Source: Anadara kagoshimensis (taxonomy: Eukaryota; Mollusca; Bivalvia; Arcoida; Arcidae). From it: a stretch of 64,000 nt of DNA. The first letter of the stretch is position 1. Every line of letters begins with the position of its first letter. Shown piece by piece: positions 53,030-63,515 of the stretch. The notes below the pieces were generated by a model. The model was given only the letters and a program-made list of their open reading frames with translations, was not told the DNA's origin and did not search any database. A program made the position numbers and the translations under genes. The DNA lies in assembly GCA_021292105.1 (NCBI GenBank), contig CM037857.1:36773932-36837931 (forward strand), in the 5' to 3' direction.

Positions 53030-54395
53030 AGCTAAAGTCTCAGATCAGCTATTGTCATCTATCTTCGTCCGTTGTGTATAAACTTTTCACATTTTAGCGA
53101 CTCCACTAAAACTACTGAGCAAATGAGATAATATATGGCAGTGATGATGTCTAGGTAGAGGGCTTTCAGATTTGCAAAAAGGAAGGAGTTAGTCCCATTC
53201 GGGCCCCATACAGGGGGAAATTGTAAAAAAAATTGTAAATTGTAAAAATCATTTTCTCTGAAGATACAAGAGATAAAGCTTAGATATTTCATGTGTGGCA
53301 TACTTAGGACATTTATTTTTAGATTTGCATCAAAAGGCTCAGCTGAGCTATTGCAATCTATCATCATCCGTCGTGCGTCGTGTGTAAATTTTACATTTTA
53401 ATATTCTCCTCCAAAACTACTAAGCCAAATTTGATGAAACTTGGTAATTAATATGCCTAGGTAACAGGCTTTCAAAATTATGTTCAGGGTTTAACCTCGC
53501 CCAACAAGATGGCTGCTGTTACTATAAATAGCCAAAACACAAAAAAATCTTCTTCTCTGAAACCAAAAGATACAGGCAAATTTTGATTAGATATTTGGAT
53601 TCAGGTAACCAAGGAATATTAAAATTGTGTTTTTCATGAAAATTGGACTGAAGATAATTGTATGCAGTTTTCACTGTTGATCTTGTCTTGTGATTGTCTT
53701 CAAATTGGTGTCAAGAACATGTCCAAGTTTTTCACCTTTGTAAAAACATGCTTTTTTAAAAAAACATTTCTGGTGATAATAGCATAGGATTTTCAGTTAA
53801 TTGTAGGTATCGACATGTTGATCATTTTGATACATAGATCAAGGTTTTGGGTTCAAAGGTCAAGGTCACAGATGTACAACTGTACCAAAAGTGGTTAATT
53901 ATCTGCAAAACTATGAAATTTTTGTATAGGCATGTATATAAGAATATTGTAGGTAAATGGCACAATGGTCATTTTGATATATGAATGAAGTTCATGGGTT
54001 AAAAGGTCAAGGTCACAAATACGAAGTACTGAAATGATTATTTATCTAAAAAACTATAAACTTTTTGTGTAGGTATGTATATTGGAATATTTGCCTAATG
54101 TTCATTCTGATGTATATGAATGAAGCTCATGGGTTCAAAGGTCAAGGTCACAGGTGAGCGCTAAGGCCCATGGGCCTCTTGATTGTTTTTACTTTTTTAG
54201 CCTTTTATAAATTATATATTTGAGATATTTTATGTGTAGCATTCTTAGGACAAGTTATAATTAATTTGCAAAAATCCTTGCATATAATTGGCCCTTACTG
54301 CTGAAAATTTCGAAATTCTCTTTAAATAATGTCATTGGCCATTGAAACTCTGCATGGAATATGAACTCAGCCTTAGGTGAGCGTTAAGGCCCATG
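53030..54395 (+). mobile_element. Helentron-like type 2, composite of two overlapping copies
   Basis: One start at 53030 (AGCTAAAGTCTCAGATCAGC), a second start-like hairpin at about 53335 (AAGGCTCAGCTGAGCTATTGC), a first end at 54183 (CAGGTGAGCGCTAAGGCCC, ATGGGCCTCTTG) and a second tail at 54395 (CTTAGGTGAGCGTTAAGGCCC). This reads as one copy inserted in another. Internal units have TTCAAAGGTCAAGGTCACAG at 53856 and 54136. Confidence 0.65.
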
Positions 54396-55388
54396 TTAAA
54401 AGTAAATCTACTTAATTTTATTTCAAAGTTATTGATGTGAATTGGCAATAAAAACTGTGTAGCAATAGATACATCATTACTATAGCAACAGGTAGAGCTG
54501 GTGTTGAGTAATGGTGTTTTATGTACCCAGTTAAGAGTGAGTAACTTATATCAAGGCAGTCAGTCTAGGAAGGTGGAAGAAACGAGAACTCAGGAAAAAA
54601 ACAACCACCTTTTGTAAATGAAATGGGGAAAACATAATCTCACTTGGATTTATCACATTATATTCTAAGCAGGTAGAGGTGCTTTGATCCATAGGCACAT
54701 ATTTTTGTTGGGTTACCAGTTACCAAGTATATGGTTTCAGTTTTCTTTATTGAACCATGGAAAAAGTAGAATCGTACAAGGAAATCTGGGTTATTTCTAT
54801 ACTTTTTGAAGTGTAAAACAGTGCTCATCCTTAATAACTTTCTTGCAAAAGCCATGCCATAAGAAAGGATGGTTTGCTATCTCAATATATGTTCTGTAAA
54901 CCACACATGCCTAGAAAATGGATATGTAAAATATAAAGGCACTGTTTGGTCTTTATTTGTTACTTTATGTTTGTAATTATTACTTAATAACCAGTACAGT
55001 AGGGGGAATTAAATGTGATACTTCAACCATGCATACAAAAAGTGTGATATTTGCTGATCCATGAACAAGAGTGTTCTTTTAATGCTAGATTTACACAACA
55101 CAATTTTGACCTTAAATTTTTTGTCTGCTTATTTTATGAAATTTGAATTACTTGTACTAGCTCGTATTAACTCATAGTTACTTGTATTACCACAAACTAA
55201 TTTCTGCCCAAATTTGGCTTAAACTTAGCTAAATAATGAACATGTCTATATCAGTTACTACAAGTTACTGTAAGTTACTACAAGTTATAAAATTGTCATT
55301 AAATAAATTAAAATAGGTCAAAACCATGAAGTGTAAATTCAGCAAGATCTCTGTTACATAAACAGAACAAAACAATTGTGTACTAATC
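54396..55388. other. no supported gene
   Basis: Between PTCD3 and glutamine synthetase. A weak relative of the 'cagtcaagaa' repeat is at about 54510-54560 (GAGTAATGGTGTTTTATGTACC). Repeated TTACTACAAGTTACT near 55255-55285. Confidence 0.4.
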
Positions 55389-55544
55389 AAGAAATAAGGT
55401 AATTTTCCAATGCCTTTATGAACTTGCAAAGTATAATGGGCTGTCTCAAACTGCAGAAAAGGTGAAGCCTTTTGTGCAAAAATTTGAAACAGCCCATTAT
55501 ACTTTGCAAGTTCATAAAGATATTGGAAAATTGCCTTATTTCTT
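55389..55544. mobile_element. fold-back MITE with 55-bp arms
   Basis: AAGAAATAAGGTAATTTTCC, AATGCCTTTATGAACTTGCA, AAGTATAATGGGCTGT and its inverse on the right differ at only a few positions; loop about 44 bp. Confidence 0.92.
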
Positions 55545-55894
55545 ATATTTACAATATTTATAAAAAATTAATTTTATTTCCGTCTCACATTTTCCATGTT
55601 AATTTAAAAAAAAATTGAAAAACAATGTCATAAAAATGGGTCATCTTCTGTCAGTCAACCAGAACATAAGACATCTGACGTCATCATGTCAGCGCGTGGT
55701 TCTATGAAATGGCAAAGAATAGTCGATGTCAAATACTTTATTGAAGCAAAGATATTGCAATTGTAGATATTACAAGTTAAGGAGATAGTATCTTACATGA
55801 TGATAATGTCTTTAATTGAATAAAAATAAACAACGTTATATCAGTTTTAAGTACAATATCATGGATTATATTTGATTTTGTGTTTTTGTTACAT

Positions 55895-56275
55895 ACACAG
55901 GCCACTGTGGCCTTACGGATAAGATATCAGTCTACAAATCCAGTGTTTCTCACTGCTGTGAGTTTGAGTCCCGCTCAGACCACACGTGGGAAAGTAAATT
56001 TTCCTTGCGGTTGCTGTTCCTTGCTGGTTCACTTCGTGTCAGTATAATGTGATTGGGGAGTGGTACGATTGTCTGCGGCGCACTGACTCAGTGAGCTAGC
56101 AAACTCTCCCCGAGTGCACGCTGATACAAGGCAGACCATAAAACACACTCGCACTTCACATGCATACTTGTTCATAGATTAATCCGTAGAGATTAATGAA
56201 GTAGGTCTTGTCGCGAATAGCTGAAAAATTGCTGATGCCACGTTAAGCAACATTCAACAACCACAGAACATATAA
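55895..56275 (+). mobile_element. tRNA-derived SINE, family F, near full length
   Basis: GGCCACTGTGGCCTTACGG (box A about 55908-55918), ATAAGATATCAGTCTACAAA, GTGAGTTTGAGTCCCGCTC (box B about 55960-55971), CAGACCACACGTGG, AGTATAATGTGATTGG, GAGTGCACGCTGATAC, and the end GATGCCACGTTAAGCAAC. Partner of the minus-strand copy at 15683. Confidence 0.88.
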
Positions 56276-56399
56276 AAAAACATTGTTTACATCTATTAAA
56301 TATGGTTTGGACAGTTTTCAGACACTTGGCAATTCAAAGTCATTTCTGTAGATTTAATTCTTTTATTTTGTCATCAATGATAAAGAGGCTTTATGACTG

Positions 56400-56625
56400 A
56401 TAGGTCTTTAGAGCGAACGTATATAGCATGTACCTCAGTTGCTAGAGGGTTGGACTCAAGATCCTCAAGGATCCTGAGCTAGAATCCCAACAGGGAAATG
56501 TTGTTGTGACCTTGAGCAAGTTACTTAATTTCACATTGTTACTGACTTTCCTGAGGTTTAGATAATGGACCTGTGGGGCTGCAAACCCAGCAACTGCGAT
56601 CTCGATGATCTAGCACCTACAGCAG
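56400..56625 (+). mobile_element. tRNA-derived SINE with L2/MIR-like tail motif
   Basis: TACCTCAGTTGCTAGAGGGTTGG-type box A (about 56431), box B-like AGCTAGAATCCC (about 56477), then TTGTGACCTTGAGCAAGTTA / CTTAATTTCACATTG (56504-56535). The last block resembles the 'GTGACCTTGGGCAAGTCACTTAACCT' segment shared by vertebrate MIR and L2. Confidence 0.7.
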
Positions 56626-56784
56626 TCATGAGCACACATAAGGACAGACACACCAATAATGCACGCTGTCAATCATGGTTATATCCAGGCACAGGTATCC
56701 TAGTGTAGTCTGGCTTACTGTTTTAATACACAGAGTAAACAAGACGACTGCTCTTATAACTTGTTGATCACATAACCTTGTAAT

Positions 56785-57200
56785 AAAAAACAAACATACC
56801 AATCCATGTCCAAAATGTAATCCCAAAGCAAAGTGAAAACAAACATACCAATCCATGTCCAAAATGTAATTCCAAAGTGAAAACAAACATACCAATCCAT
56901 GTCCAAAGTGTAATCCCAAAGTGAAAACAAACATACCAATCCATTACGAAAACACAATCCCAAAGTAAAGTGAAAACACACGCCAATGCATTTCCAAATT
57001 ACAGTCTCAAAGCAAAGTAAAAACAAACATACCAACCCATTTCCTAATCACAGTCCCAAAGCAAAGTAAAAATGAATATACCAACCCATGTTCAAATTAC
57101 AATCCCAAATCAGATTAAAAACAAACATACCAATGCATTTTTAAATCACAATCTCGAAGTAGATTGAAAACAAATATACCAATCCATTTTCAAATCACTA
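56785..57200. repeat. irregular 45-60-bp tandem array of family C head
   Basis: Eight or so units of AAAACAAACATACCAATCCA / TGTCCAAAATGTAATCCCAA / AG(CAAAGTG), with lengths varying by loss of CAAAG. Minus-strand open frames rich in Trp/Phe/Cys come from this repeat. Confidence 0.9.
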
Positions 57201-57440
57201 TTACAAAGTAAAAACTTTGAAACTAGCAAATAATTAAGGCAAACATGTGACATTCTCCACCAGGGATGTGTGGCCAAGTGCTCTGGAAGGCTAAGCACCT
57301 CTTGTTTAGCTAGCTACACCCACATGTGTGAAATCCCAATGGAGAATGAAAGGAACACAGAATATCAAATATATCCATGATAATTTTGGATACAGAGACA
57401 TCACTCATCAACAATATTGTGATGACGGTCATAAAACTGT
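57200..57440 (+). repeat. family C dispersed repeat, copy
   Basis: AACTTTGAAACTAGCAAATAA, CAAGTGCTCTGGAAGGCTAAG, TAGCTAGCTACACCCACATG, GAAAGGAACACAGAATATC. Matches 58960-59270, 60050-60235 and 63300-63515. Confidence 0.85.
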
Positions 57441-58297
57441 TTGAGGGCTTTTGTAAGTGACAAAATAAATAACAAATGTTTCTTATGAACACTACTGTAT
57501 GATTTATTATACTGAGGTAATATACCACTAATGTATTTATACACTATAGTTCAAAGGTTTATTTCCACTGTAGACAATGCAGATATTTGCTTATAAATGG
57601 TATATACATTTGCAGGTATAATTTTCGCCTTTTTACCTTGATGTACATTTGACAAACAACAAAATCTGCTTAATGAGTCATGAAAACTCCATCAAACATA
57701 TAGCTTTACATTATTTATGTTAAAAAATGTTATAACTTGGAAAAAAAATATTTTCAACAAATTTTTCCATCTCCAAAATTCAAAAGGCTTTTATTTTTTA
57801 TTTAATATTTATTTTTTTATTTATTTATTTTTTCAAGATACAATTGTAATACACAAACTCTGCCAATCATAAGCCTATAAGACCTGGGCATAAGATCTAA
57901 AGTCCGACAGCAAAGTTTGGAACACACCTTGTAAAAAAATACAGATGTTTGTCAAGTTTCAACGAAAATTTCAAGAATTTGGGTCTTATGAAAAATATAC
58001 TAGTAATGAAAGTTTATTTTTACAATAAGTCTTTCAATATTGTCTTTGTTGGAAATACAAAACTGAGTAACTTTTGAAATCTCCATTTTAGAAGGTGGAC
58101 TTAAAACTTTGTTATTCTTGTAGATTTAAAATACACGAAAAAGGTTAATGTTTGTCAGTGATGTATTAACTAACATGCATGGCCCCTTATTGGCATCCAG
58201 ACTATATCAGTTATATTTGTCAAATATTATGTTTGAACTTAGTTTTCTGGAATAGAGATGACATTTCAAAAGATTAACTAACCCCTTGTAGTTATAA
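57441..58297. other. glutamine synthetase 3' flank / UTR
   Basis: AT-rich. Contains the candidate poly(A) signals. No other gene seen. Confidence 0.45.
58013..58018 (-). terminator. candidate poly(A) signal of glutamine synthetase
   Basis: AATAAA on the minus strand, about 280 bp past the stop. A further cluster of AATAAA-like hexamers lies near 57795-57830. Confidence 0.35.
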
Positions 58298-58571
58298 CTA
58301 AAGGATGACGCGTGTAATGGCTTCACAGACTTCATAGGGATCAGCATTGGCACAGGGGCGTCTGTCTTCCAGATAGCCCTTTCCCTCTACAGCAACAAGT
58401 GTAGGTATCCTCACACTGGCGTACTTATCACCTACTCCTGTCGTAAAATCCATACCAGGAACAAAATAGGAATTAGTCAATCGTTTAACGTTGTCTTCAC
58501 CACCTTTGAGGTCATAATGCTCCATTAATTTTGGTGAATTTCTTAGACGCTCTACTGCTTCATTTATGTAC
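58298..58571 (-). CDS. glutamine synthetase last coding exon
   Basis: One base completes Lys, then YINEAVERLRNSPKLMEHYD, the KGGEDN loop, GVGDKYASVRIP, EDRRPCANADPYEV and a TAG stop. An AATAAA on the minus strand (58018-58013) is a candidate poly(A) signal about 280 bp downstream. Confidence 0.93.
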
Positions 58572-59528
58572 CTAGAAAAGGTAGTATAGTATTGTGAAAT
58601 AGGTATATAGCTAAAATATTATCTTAGCATTAGACAATGTAACCAAGAACATGAAGCAACAAAAACATGAACAACTGTACTTGGCAATAATTTGAGTAAT
58701 GGTGTTTAATCTTCAGTCAAGAATATTTCACTTATATCGAGATGTCACCAGCCATACGCCAAGGTGCAAAAATTTTGCCTGTGCATTTTACGGCAAGCTA
58801 TCGGTAAAGATAAAACTCTTTCTTACTTGATGTGAATTCGAAACGCCTTTTTTGTTAGTGAAAACAAAAGGGTAAACTCGTTTAGTTTCACATCATTGGA
58901 CATATTGTTAAGTCTGTAATCAAAAATAAACATACTGATCCATGTCCGAACCACCATCCAGAAGCAAAATAAAAATTTTGGAACTGACAAGTTAGGACAG
59001 ACATGTGAGCTGCCACTAGGGAAGTGAAGTGGGTGCTCTGGAATGGTAAGCACCTCCTTCTTAGCTAGCTACACCAGCCACTTGTGTAATCAAAATTGAG
59101 TGAAAGGAACATGGAACTATGGGATGTCAAATATATCCAGGGCAATCCTGGACACAGAGACATCAAACTTCAATGCAATATCCCCGAGTCAACAATTTAT
59201 TTGCAAACATCCTGTTTCGTTGTACGAAGTCTCAATAGTGGGAACAAGTTCTACCATAGCCTATTAATAGTAAATTAGACTGTCGTGATGTTACTCAGTA
59301 CTTTTATTTTACTTACTTAATACCGCCTTCTTTTCGCATTTTCTTCGTGCTGAAATTCATATGACCTCCATTTGATTGGTTTAGCGCATTTTCTACACTC
59401 ACGGCAGGTTTTGTATCCATTGAAATTTCAACTCCGTAAAACTCTCCAGTTCGCCATAACAAGTATCGTGATATAACTACTTGATCAGCTAAATCAATTC
59501 CTTCACATGGACCAATCTGGTATTCCCA
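58298..59528 (-). CDS. glutamine synthetase, last two exons (5' incomplete)
   Basis: Minus strand. Exon 59528-59317 (70 codons + 2 nt; acceptor ACTTTTTCAG, donor AA|GTAAGT) joins exon 58571-58298 (acceptor TTTTCTAG, stop TAG), 160 residues in all. The joined Lys codon reads GGIK-YINEAVERL, as in eukaryotic GS. The enzyme makes glutamine from glutamate, ammonia and ATP. Catalytic-domain signatures are present: WEYQIGPCEG (both metal/substrate Glu), GGHMNFST (active-site His), GGEDNVKRLT, ASVRIP and YLEDRRPCANADP (substrate/ATP Arg and Glu). All active-site residues expected in this half are kept, so it looks functional. The loop before the His is diverged (ENALNQSNGGH instead of the usual NGAGCH), and the protein ends soon after AITRVIL, shorter than vertebrate GS. 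The N-terminal beta-grasp and first catalytic exons are not in the window. Confidence 0.93.
58690..58805. repeat. 'cagtcaagaatatttcac' dispersed repeat, copy 4, in GS intron
   Basis: GAGTAATGGTGTTTAATCTTC, AGTCAAGAATATTTCACTTA, GAGATGTCACCAGCCATACG and TTTTGCCTGTGCATTTTACG. Confidence 0.78.
58910..59270 (+). repeat. family C repeat, copy in GS intron
   Basis: TAATCAAAAATAAACATACTG, TCCATGTCCGAACCACCATCC, GTGCTCTGGAATGGTAAGCACC, TAGCTAGCTACACCAGCCAC, GGAACATGGAACTATGGGATG. Confidence 0.88.
59317..59528 (-). CDS. glutamine synthetase penultimate exon
   Basis: Starts TGG GAA TAC (WEYQIGPCEGID) directly after an acceptor AG, includes RYLLWRTGEFYGVEI and HMNFSTKKMRKEGGI, and ends two bases into a Lys codon at a GTAAGT donor. 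Confidence 0.93.
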
Positions 59529-59985
59529 CTGAAAAAGTCAGATTTAGTGAATAATTTGATATAACACTACGTAATGAAGGACCCACGAGGAAATTTTTAG
59601 CTCAACTTGGTAATTAATTTATGGGATTGCAATGACCTAGTAATTTTGAAATCTTTGTTATTATATTGTGCAAATAACGAGCCAATTTTAAGACAAATCT
59701 GTGCTATTATTTCCTGCCATGAATGTGTGACCATTTTTCCACCATCCACCGCACCCTTTTTAGCTGCTTATGATAATAAAGTGGCGGCCACCAACAGACC
59801 TTCCACAACAAATAAATCTGGTTCGAATTGGTCCGAGACTTTTTTATTGCATGAAAAAAATGTTTAATTGCTATTTATTAAAAATTTTAAAAAGTGGTAA
59901 ATCAAAAACAAACCTACTCAGTGCACTCTGTAGAGTTCGAAAAAGAGTAGGCCCCCTGTGGTCGCTACAGAGGACGCTTACAACT
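59529..59985. other. GS intron, no exon found
   Basis: Contains TTTTTAGCTCAACTTGG (about 59596), a worn Helentron-like start. No upstream GS exon was found between here and 64000. Confidence 0.4.
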
Positions 59986-59989
59986 AGAA

Positions 59990-60235
59990 GCGAATGAAAC
60001 AGACTAAGCAAGAAGATAAGAAGATGTCCGAATCAATCCAGAAGCAAAGTAAAACTTTGAAACAAACAAGTTAAGTTAAACACGTGAATGTGAACTGAAG
60101 TGAGGCCGGATTCTCAGGAAGGGTAAGCAAAATTGAGAGAAAGGAACACGGAACTATGGGAGGTCAAATATATCCAGTACAATCTGGACACAGAGACATG
60201 CTACTTAACAACAATACTGTGATGACGGCCATATG
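59990..60235 (+). repeat. family C repeat, copy
   Basis: GATGTCCGAATCAATCCAGAAG, CAAGTTAAGTTAAACACGTG, GGAACACGGAACTATGGGAGG, TGGACACAGAGACATGCTAC. Centre partly deleted. Confidence 0.82.
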
Positions 60236-61227
60236 TTTTTAAATATAAAGGGTTAAAACCAAATACAAATCGCGCATGTACTTATGCGGTCAATCAAGTA
60301 TAAGACATTCACTTATTCTCGAATGCTCAATACACTTTGTTATATGTTAGTGTATGGGTCATATAGAATTACTAGTAAAGTAAAGGTAATTCATTATCCA
60401 ATTTCAAACCCTTTATTCTTTATTCTGATAAAGAATTTTTGTTGCTTGGGTAACATAGATTGTTAGGTTTGATTCGAGATAAATAAAACAAAGAGGCCCA
60501 TGGGCCTTAACGCTCACCTGAGGCTGAGTACATACCCCATGCAGAGGTTCAATGTCAATGACATTAATAAAAGAGAAGTTAAAATTTTCAGCAGTAAGAG
60601 CCAATGATATGCAAGGATTTTTGCAAATTTAAACAGCTAAAGAACCTATATATCAACATGAACATTAGGCAAATACCTACAATATTCTAAAATACATGTC
60701 TATACAAAACGTTTATTGTTTTTGAGATAATTAACCATTTCAGTACCTGTAACCTTGACCTTTGAACCCCCGACCTTTATCTATATATCAAAATGATCAA
60801 AATGTTTATAGTTTATGAGATAATTTACCATTTTAGTATTCGTTTGCATCTGTGACCTTGACCTTTGAACCTATGACCTTCATTCATATATCAAAATGAC
60901 CATTAGGCTATACCTGCAATATTCCAATATACATGCCTATACAAAAAGTTTACAGTTTGTGAGATAAAGAACCATTTCAGTATTTCTTTGCATCCACGAC
61001 CTTGACCTTTGAACCTATGACCTTCATCCAGATATCAAAATGATCATTGTGCAAATGCCTACAATATTCTAATATACATGCATATACAAATAGTTTAGTT
61101 TTTCAGATAATGAGCCATTTCAGCATTTGTTTGCATCTATGACATTGACCTTTGAACCTATGACCTTCATTCATGTATCAAATTGACCGATAGGTCAATA
61201 CTTACAATATTCCAATATATATGCCTA

Positions 61228-62290
61228 TTAGTCCAAGAGATCATGGCTAAAATCCGGGTGAACGAGGCCAAAAGGTTTGAGGATTGATTCTTGTAGGAAA
61301 ATGTCCATAGTTACTGAAAACCAATTTCTTACGCGTCAAATCGTTTTTGATTTTTTTTTGCCCATGCTTGCTGATAAGTGTTTAAAACAAAACATTATTG
61401 TTTGTTATATCTCCCGTCTGTTCCCAACATATTTATAAAACAATAATATGTATAGTGTTTGGTGATTTTATATCAAAATTTGCATTTTTTATATAACAAT
61501 AGTTTGGAAAATGAGTTTTCATTAAATCTTTTGTACTCTACTTCTTGTAATTCTGTTATATAGGCATCGAATCTCAAGATTTATGTGTCTCTGTATTGCT
61601 GTGACATATTTGAGTCTGACAACATTAAAAAATATCGGAAATCCGAAGTTTATAGATGAAACGGATAAATTTATTTCCCCTACCCCAAAATTGAAAAAAC
61701 ACGTGAAAATCCATTTTTATGCAATATATGCCGATATGTGAAGATTTCGAGCAAAAGTACCCACAACAATGATAAAATACGCTTCGAGGGTTTTAAATAT
61801 TTGTGAAATGCTTTAGCTTAAGGACAGATAGGACTACCTCATATAATAAAATTGCTTAATTTATACATATATATGTAAAATGCTATCAGAAAAAAGGGGC
61901 TTCGTCCTTGTATTTTTGTTATTTAGGCGTTGAATCTCGACTGTTATCTATTGACGTAATTCCTTGACATATAAGAGTCTAATAACACCAAAAAACTGAC
62001 GAAAATTGAGTACCCTAATTAGAATCCTCTTAAGAAAGTGAATTAAAGGTGATTTAAAACCAATTAGTGCTTTTACATATAGCATATCCTATAACGAGAT
62101 GTGTACGTAACAGTTGTTGATTGTGGCTTCTCTGCCATGTATTACATCTTTCTAGATTGAAGATAAGCCAAGTTAAATTTTCAAAACCTCTCTAAACCGG
62201 ACACCTCCCTAAACCGGACAAAATCTTTGGTCCGGAGCTTGTCCGGTTTAGAGAGGTTTTGAAAATTTAACTTGGCTTATCTCCCAATGC
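61228..62290. mobile_element. unassigned insertion in the type 2 copy
   Basis: Interrupts ATATGCCTAT..TTTTTAGATAAATAACC. Contents: GTCCAAGAGATCATGGCTAA, two diverged copies of a 'TAGGCGTTGAATCTCGA' block (61560, 61925) and the long hairpin at its right end. No ORF. Superfamily unclear. Confidence 0.5.
62161..62282. mobile_element. 42-bp perfect inverted repeat
   Basis: AGATAAGCCAAGTTAAATTT, TCAAAACCTCTCTAAACCGG, AC and its exact inverse (62241-62282) enclose 38 bp that again contain CTAAACCGGACA and TGGTCCGG. Resembles the ends of the 'GTCCGGTTTAGAGAGG' elements. Confidence 0.92.
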
Positions 62291-63264
62291 ATATTGTTTT
62301 TAGATAAATAACCATTTCAGTACTGGTTCCCATCTATGATCTTGATCTTTGAACCAATTACCTTTATTCATATATCAAAATGACCATTGTGCCTTTACCT
62401 ACAATATTCTAAAATGCATGCCTATACAAAAAGTTAATAATTTTGCAAATAATTAACTATTTCGGTATATTTGTGCATCTGTAACCTTGACCTTTGAACC
62501 CATGACCTTGATCTATGTATCAGAATGATCGCCATGTCAATACCTACAACTAACTGTAAATTTCATGCCATAAACACCTCAAATGTTTAAAAAATAGCAT
62601 TTTTTATATAAGGTCTAAAACTGGGACATGACCTTGACCTTTGGCATTGACATGTATTGGAAGAAAATAGCAAGACAAGATCAACAATGAAAACTCCATA
62701 CAATTATCTTCAGCTGTTATTGAATTATAACAATAAATGTCTCATTTTAAAAAAATAAATAATTTTATGCAAAAAACGCGTAACCTATTTTTCACCCAAT
62801 TTTCATGTTCCCAGGTATCCTGAATACCCAATCAAAATTTGCCTGCACCTTTTGGTTTTAGAGAAGTTTTTTTTTTGTCTTTTGGCTATTTTTAGTAACA
62901 ACGGCTATCTTGTTGGGCGTGGCTAAACCCCGAACACAATTTTGAAAGCCTTTACCCAGGCATGATATTCATCAAGTTTCATAAAATTTGGCTCAGTAGT
63001 TTCAGAGGAGAAGATTTTTGAAAAATTGTTACCGGACGACAGACGACGACGACGGACGCCAAGTGATGGCAACAGCTCACATGGACCCATGGTCAAGGTG
63101 AGCTAAAATTGAGCTGAATACAGTCATTTGACAAAGTAATTGTGACGTCATTAACATTTCTGAGGCGGCTCTAGCTTCCAAGAGCTTGGAAGTTTAGGCC
63201 TATGCTTCCTATGCTAACCTTTCCGGAGCACCCGGCCTCACTCCCCTTATCATAAGCTTCAAAT

Positions 63265-63515
63265 GTCATAAAATCAAAAACAAACATATTAATTCATGTC
63301 CGAATCACAATCTAGAAGCAAAGTAAAATTTTGGAACTGACAAGTTAGGCTTGACATGTGAACCTCCACCAGGGAAATGAGACCGGGTGCTCCGGAAGGG
63401 TAAGCACCTCCTGTCTAGCTAGCTACACCCGCCACGCGTGTAATAAAAATTACATGAAAGGAACATGGAACTATGGGACGTCAAATATGTTCTGGGCAAT
63501 CATAAATGAAATACG
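63265..63515 (+). repeat. family C repeat, best-preserved copy
   Basis: AAATCAAAAACAAACATATT, CATGTCCGAATCACAATCTAG, GTTAGGCTTGACATGTGAACC, GGTGCTCCGGAAGGGTAAGC, ACCTCCTGTCTAGCTAGCTA, CACCCGCCACGCGTG. The open frame over it is not coding. Confidence 0.88.

Larger units (their letters stand above)
60487..63104 (-). mobile_element. Helentron-like type 2, minus strand, with insertion
   Basis: Plus-strand left edge AACAAAGAGGCCCATGGGCC then TTAACGCTCACCTGAGGC; right edge ATGGTCAAGGTGAGCT. Internal units of about 145 bp repeat (GTGACCTTGACCTTTGAACC at about 60751, 60852, 61000, 61145 and 62485). Split by about 1.06 kb at 61228-62290. Near its start (63040) are (GAC)n runs from the 'CGTCGTCGTC' hairpin region. 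Confidence 0.75.

Noticed and set aside
55900..55980. Functional tRNA gene
   Set aside because: Same reason; shared body with the copy at 15683 shows a SINE.
56626..57035. Trp/Phe/Cys-rich minus-strand ORFs
   Set aside because: Tandem family C head repeats; membrane-like look is compositional.
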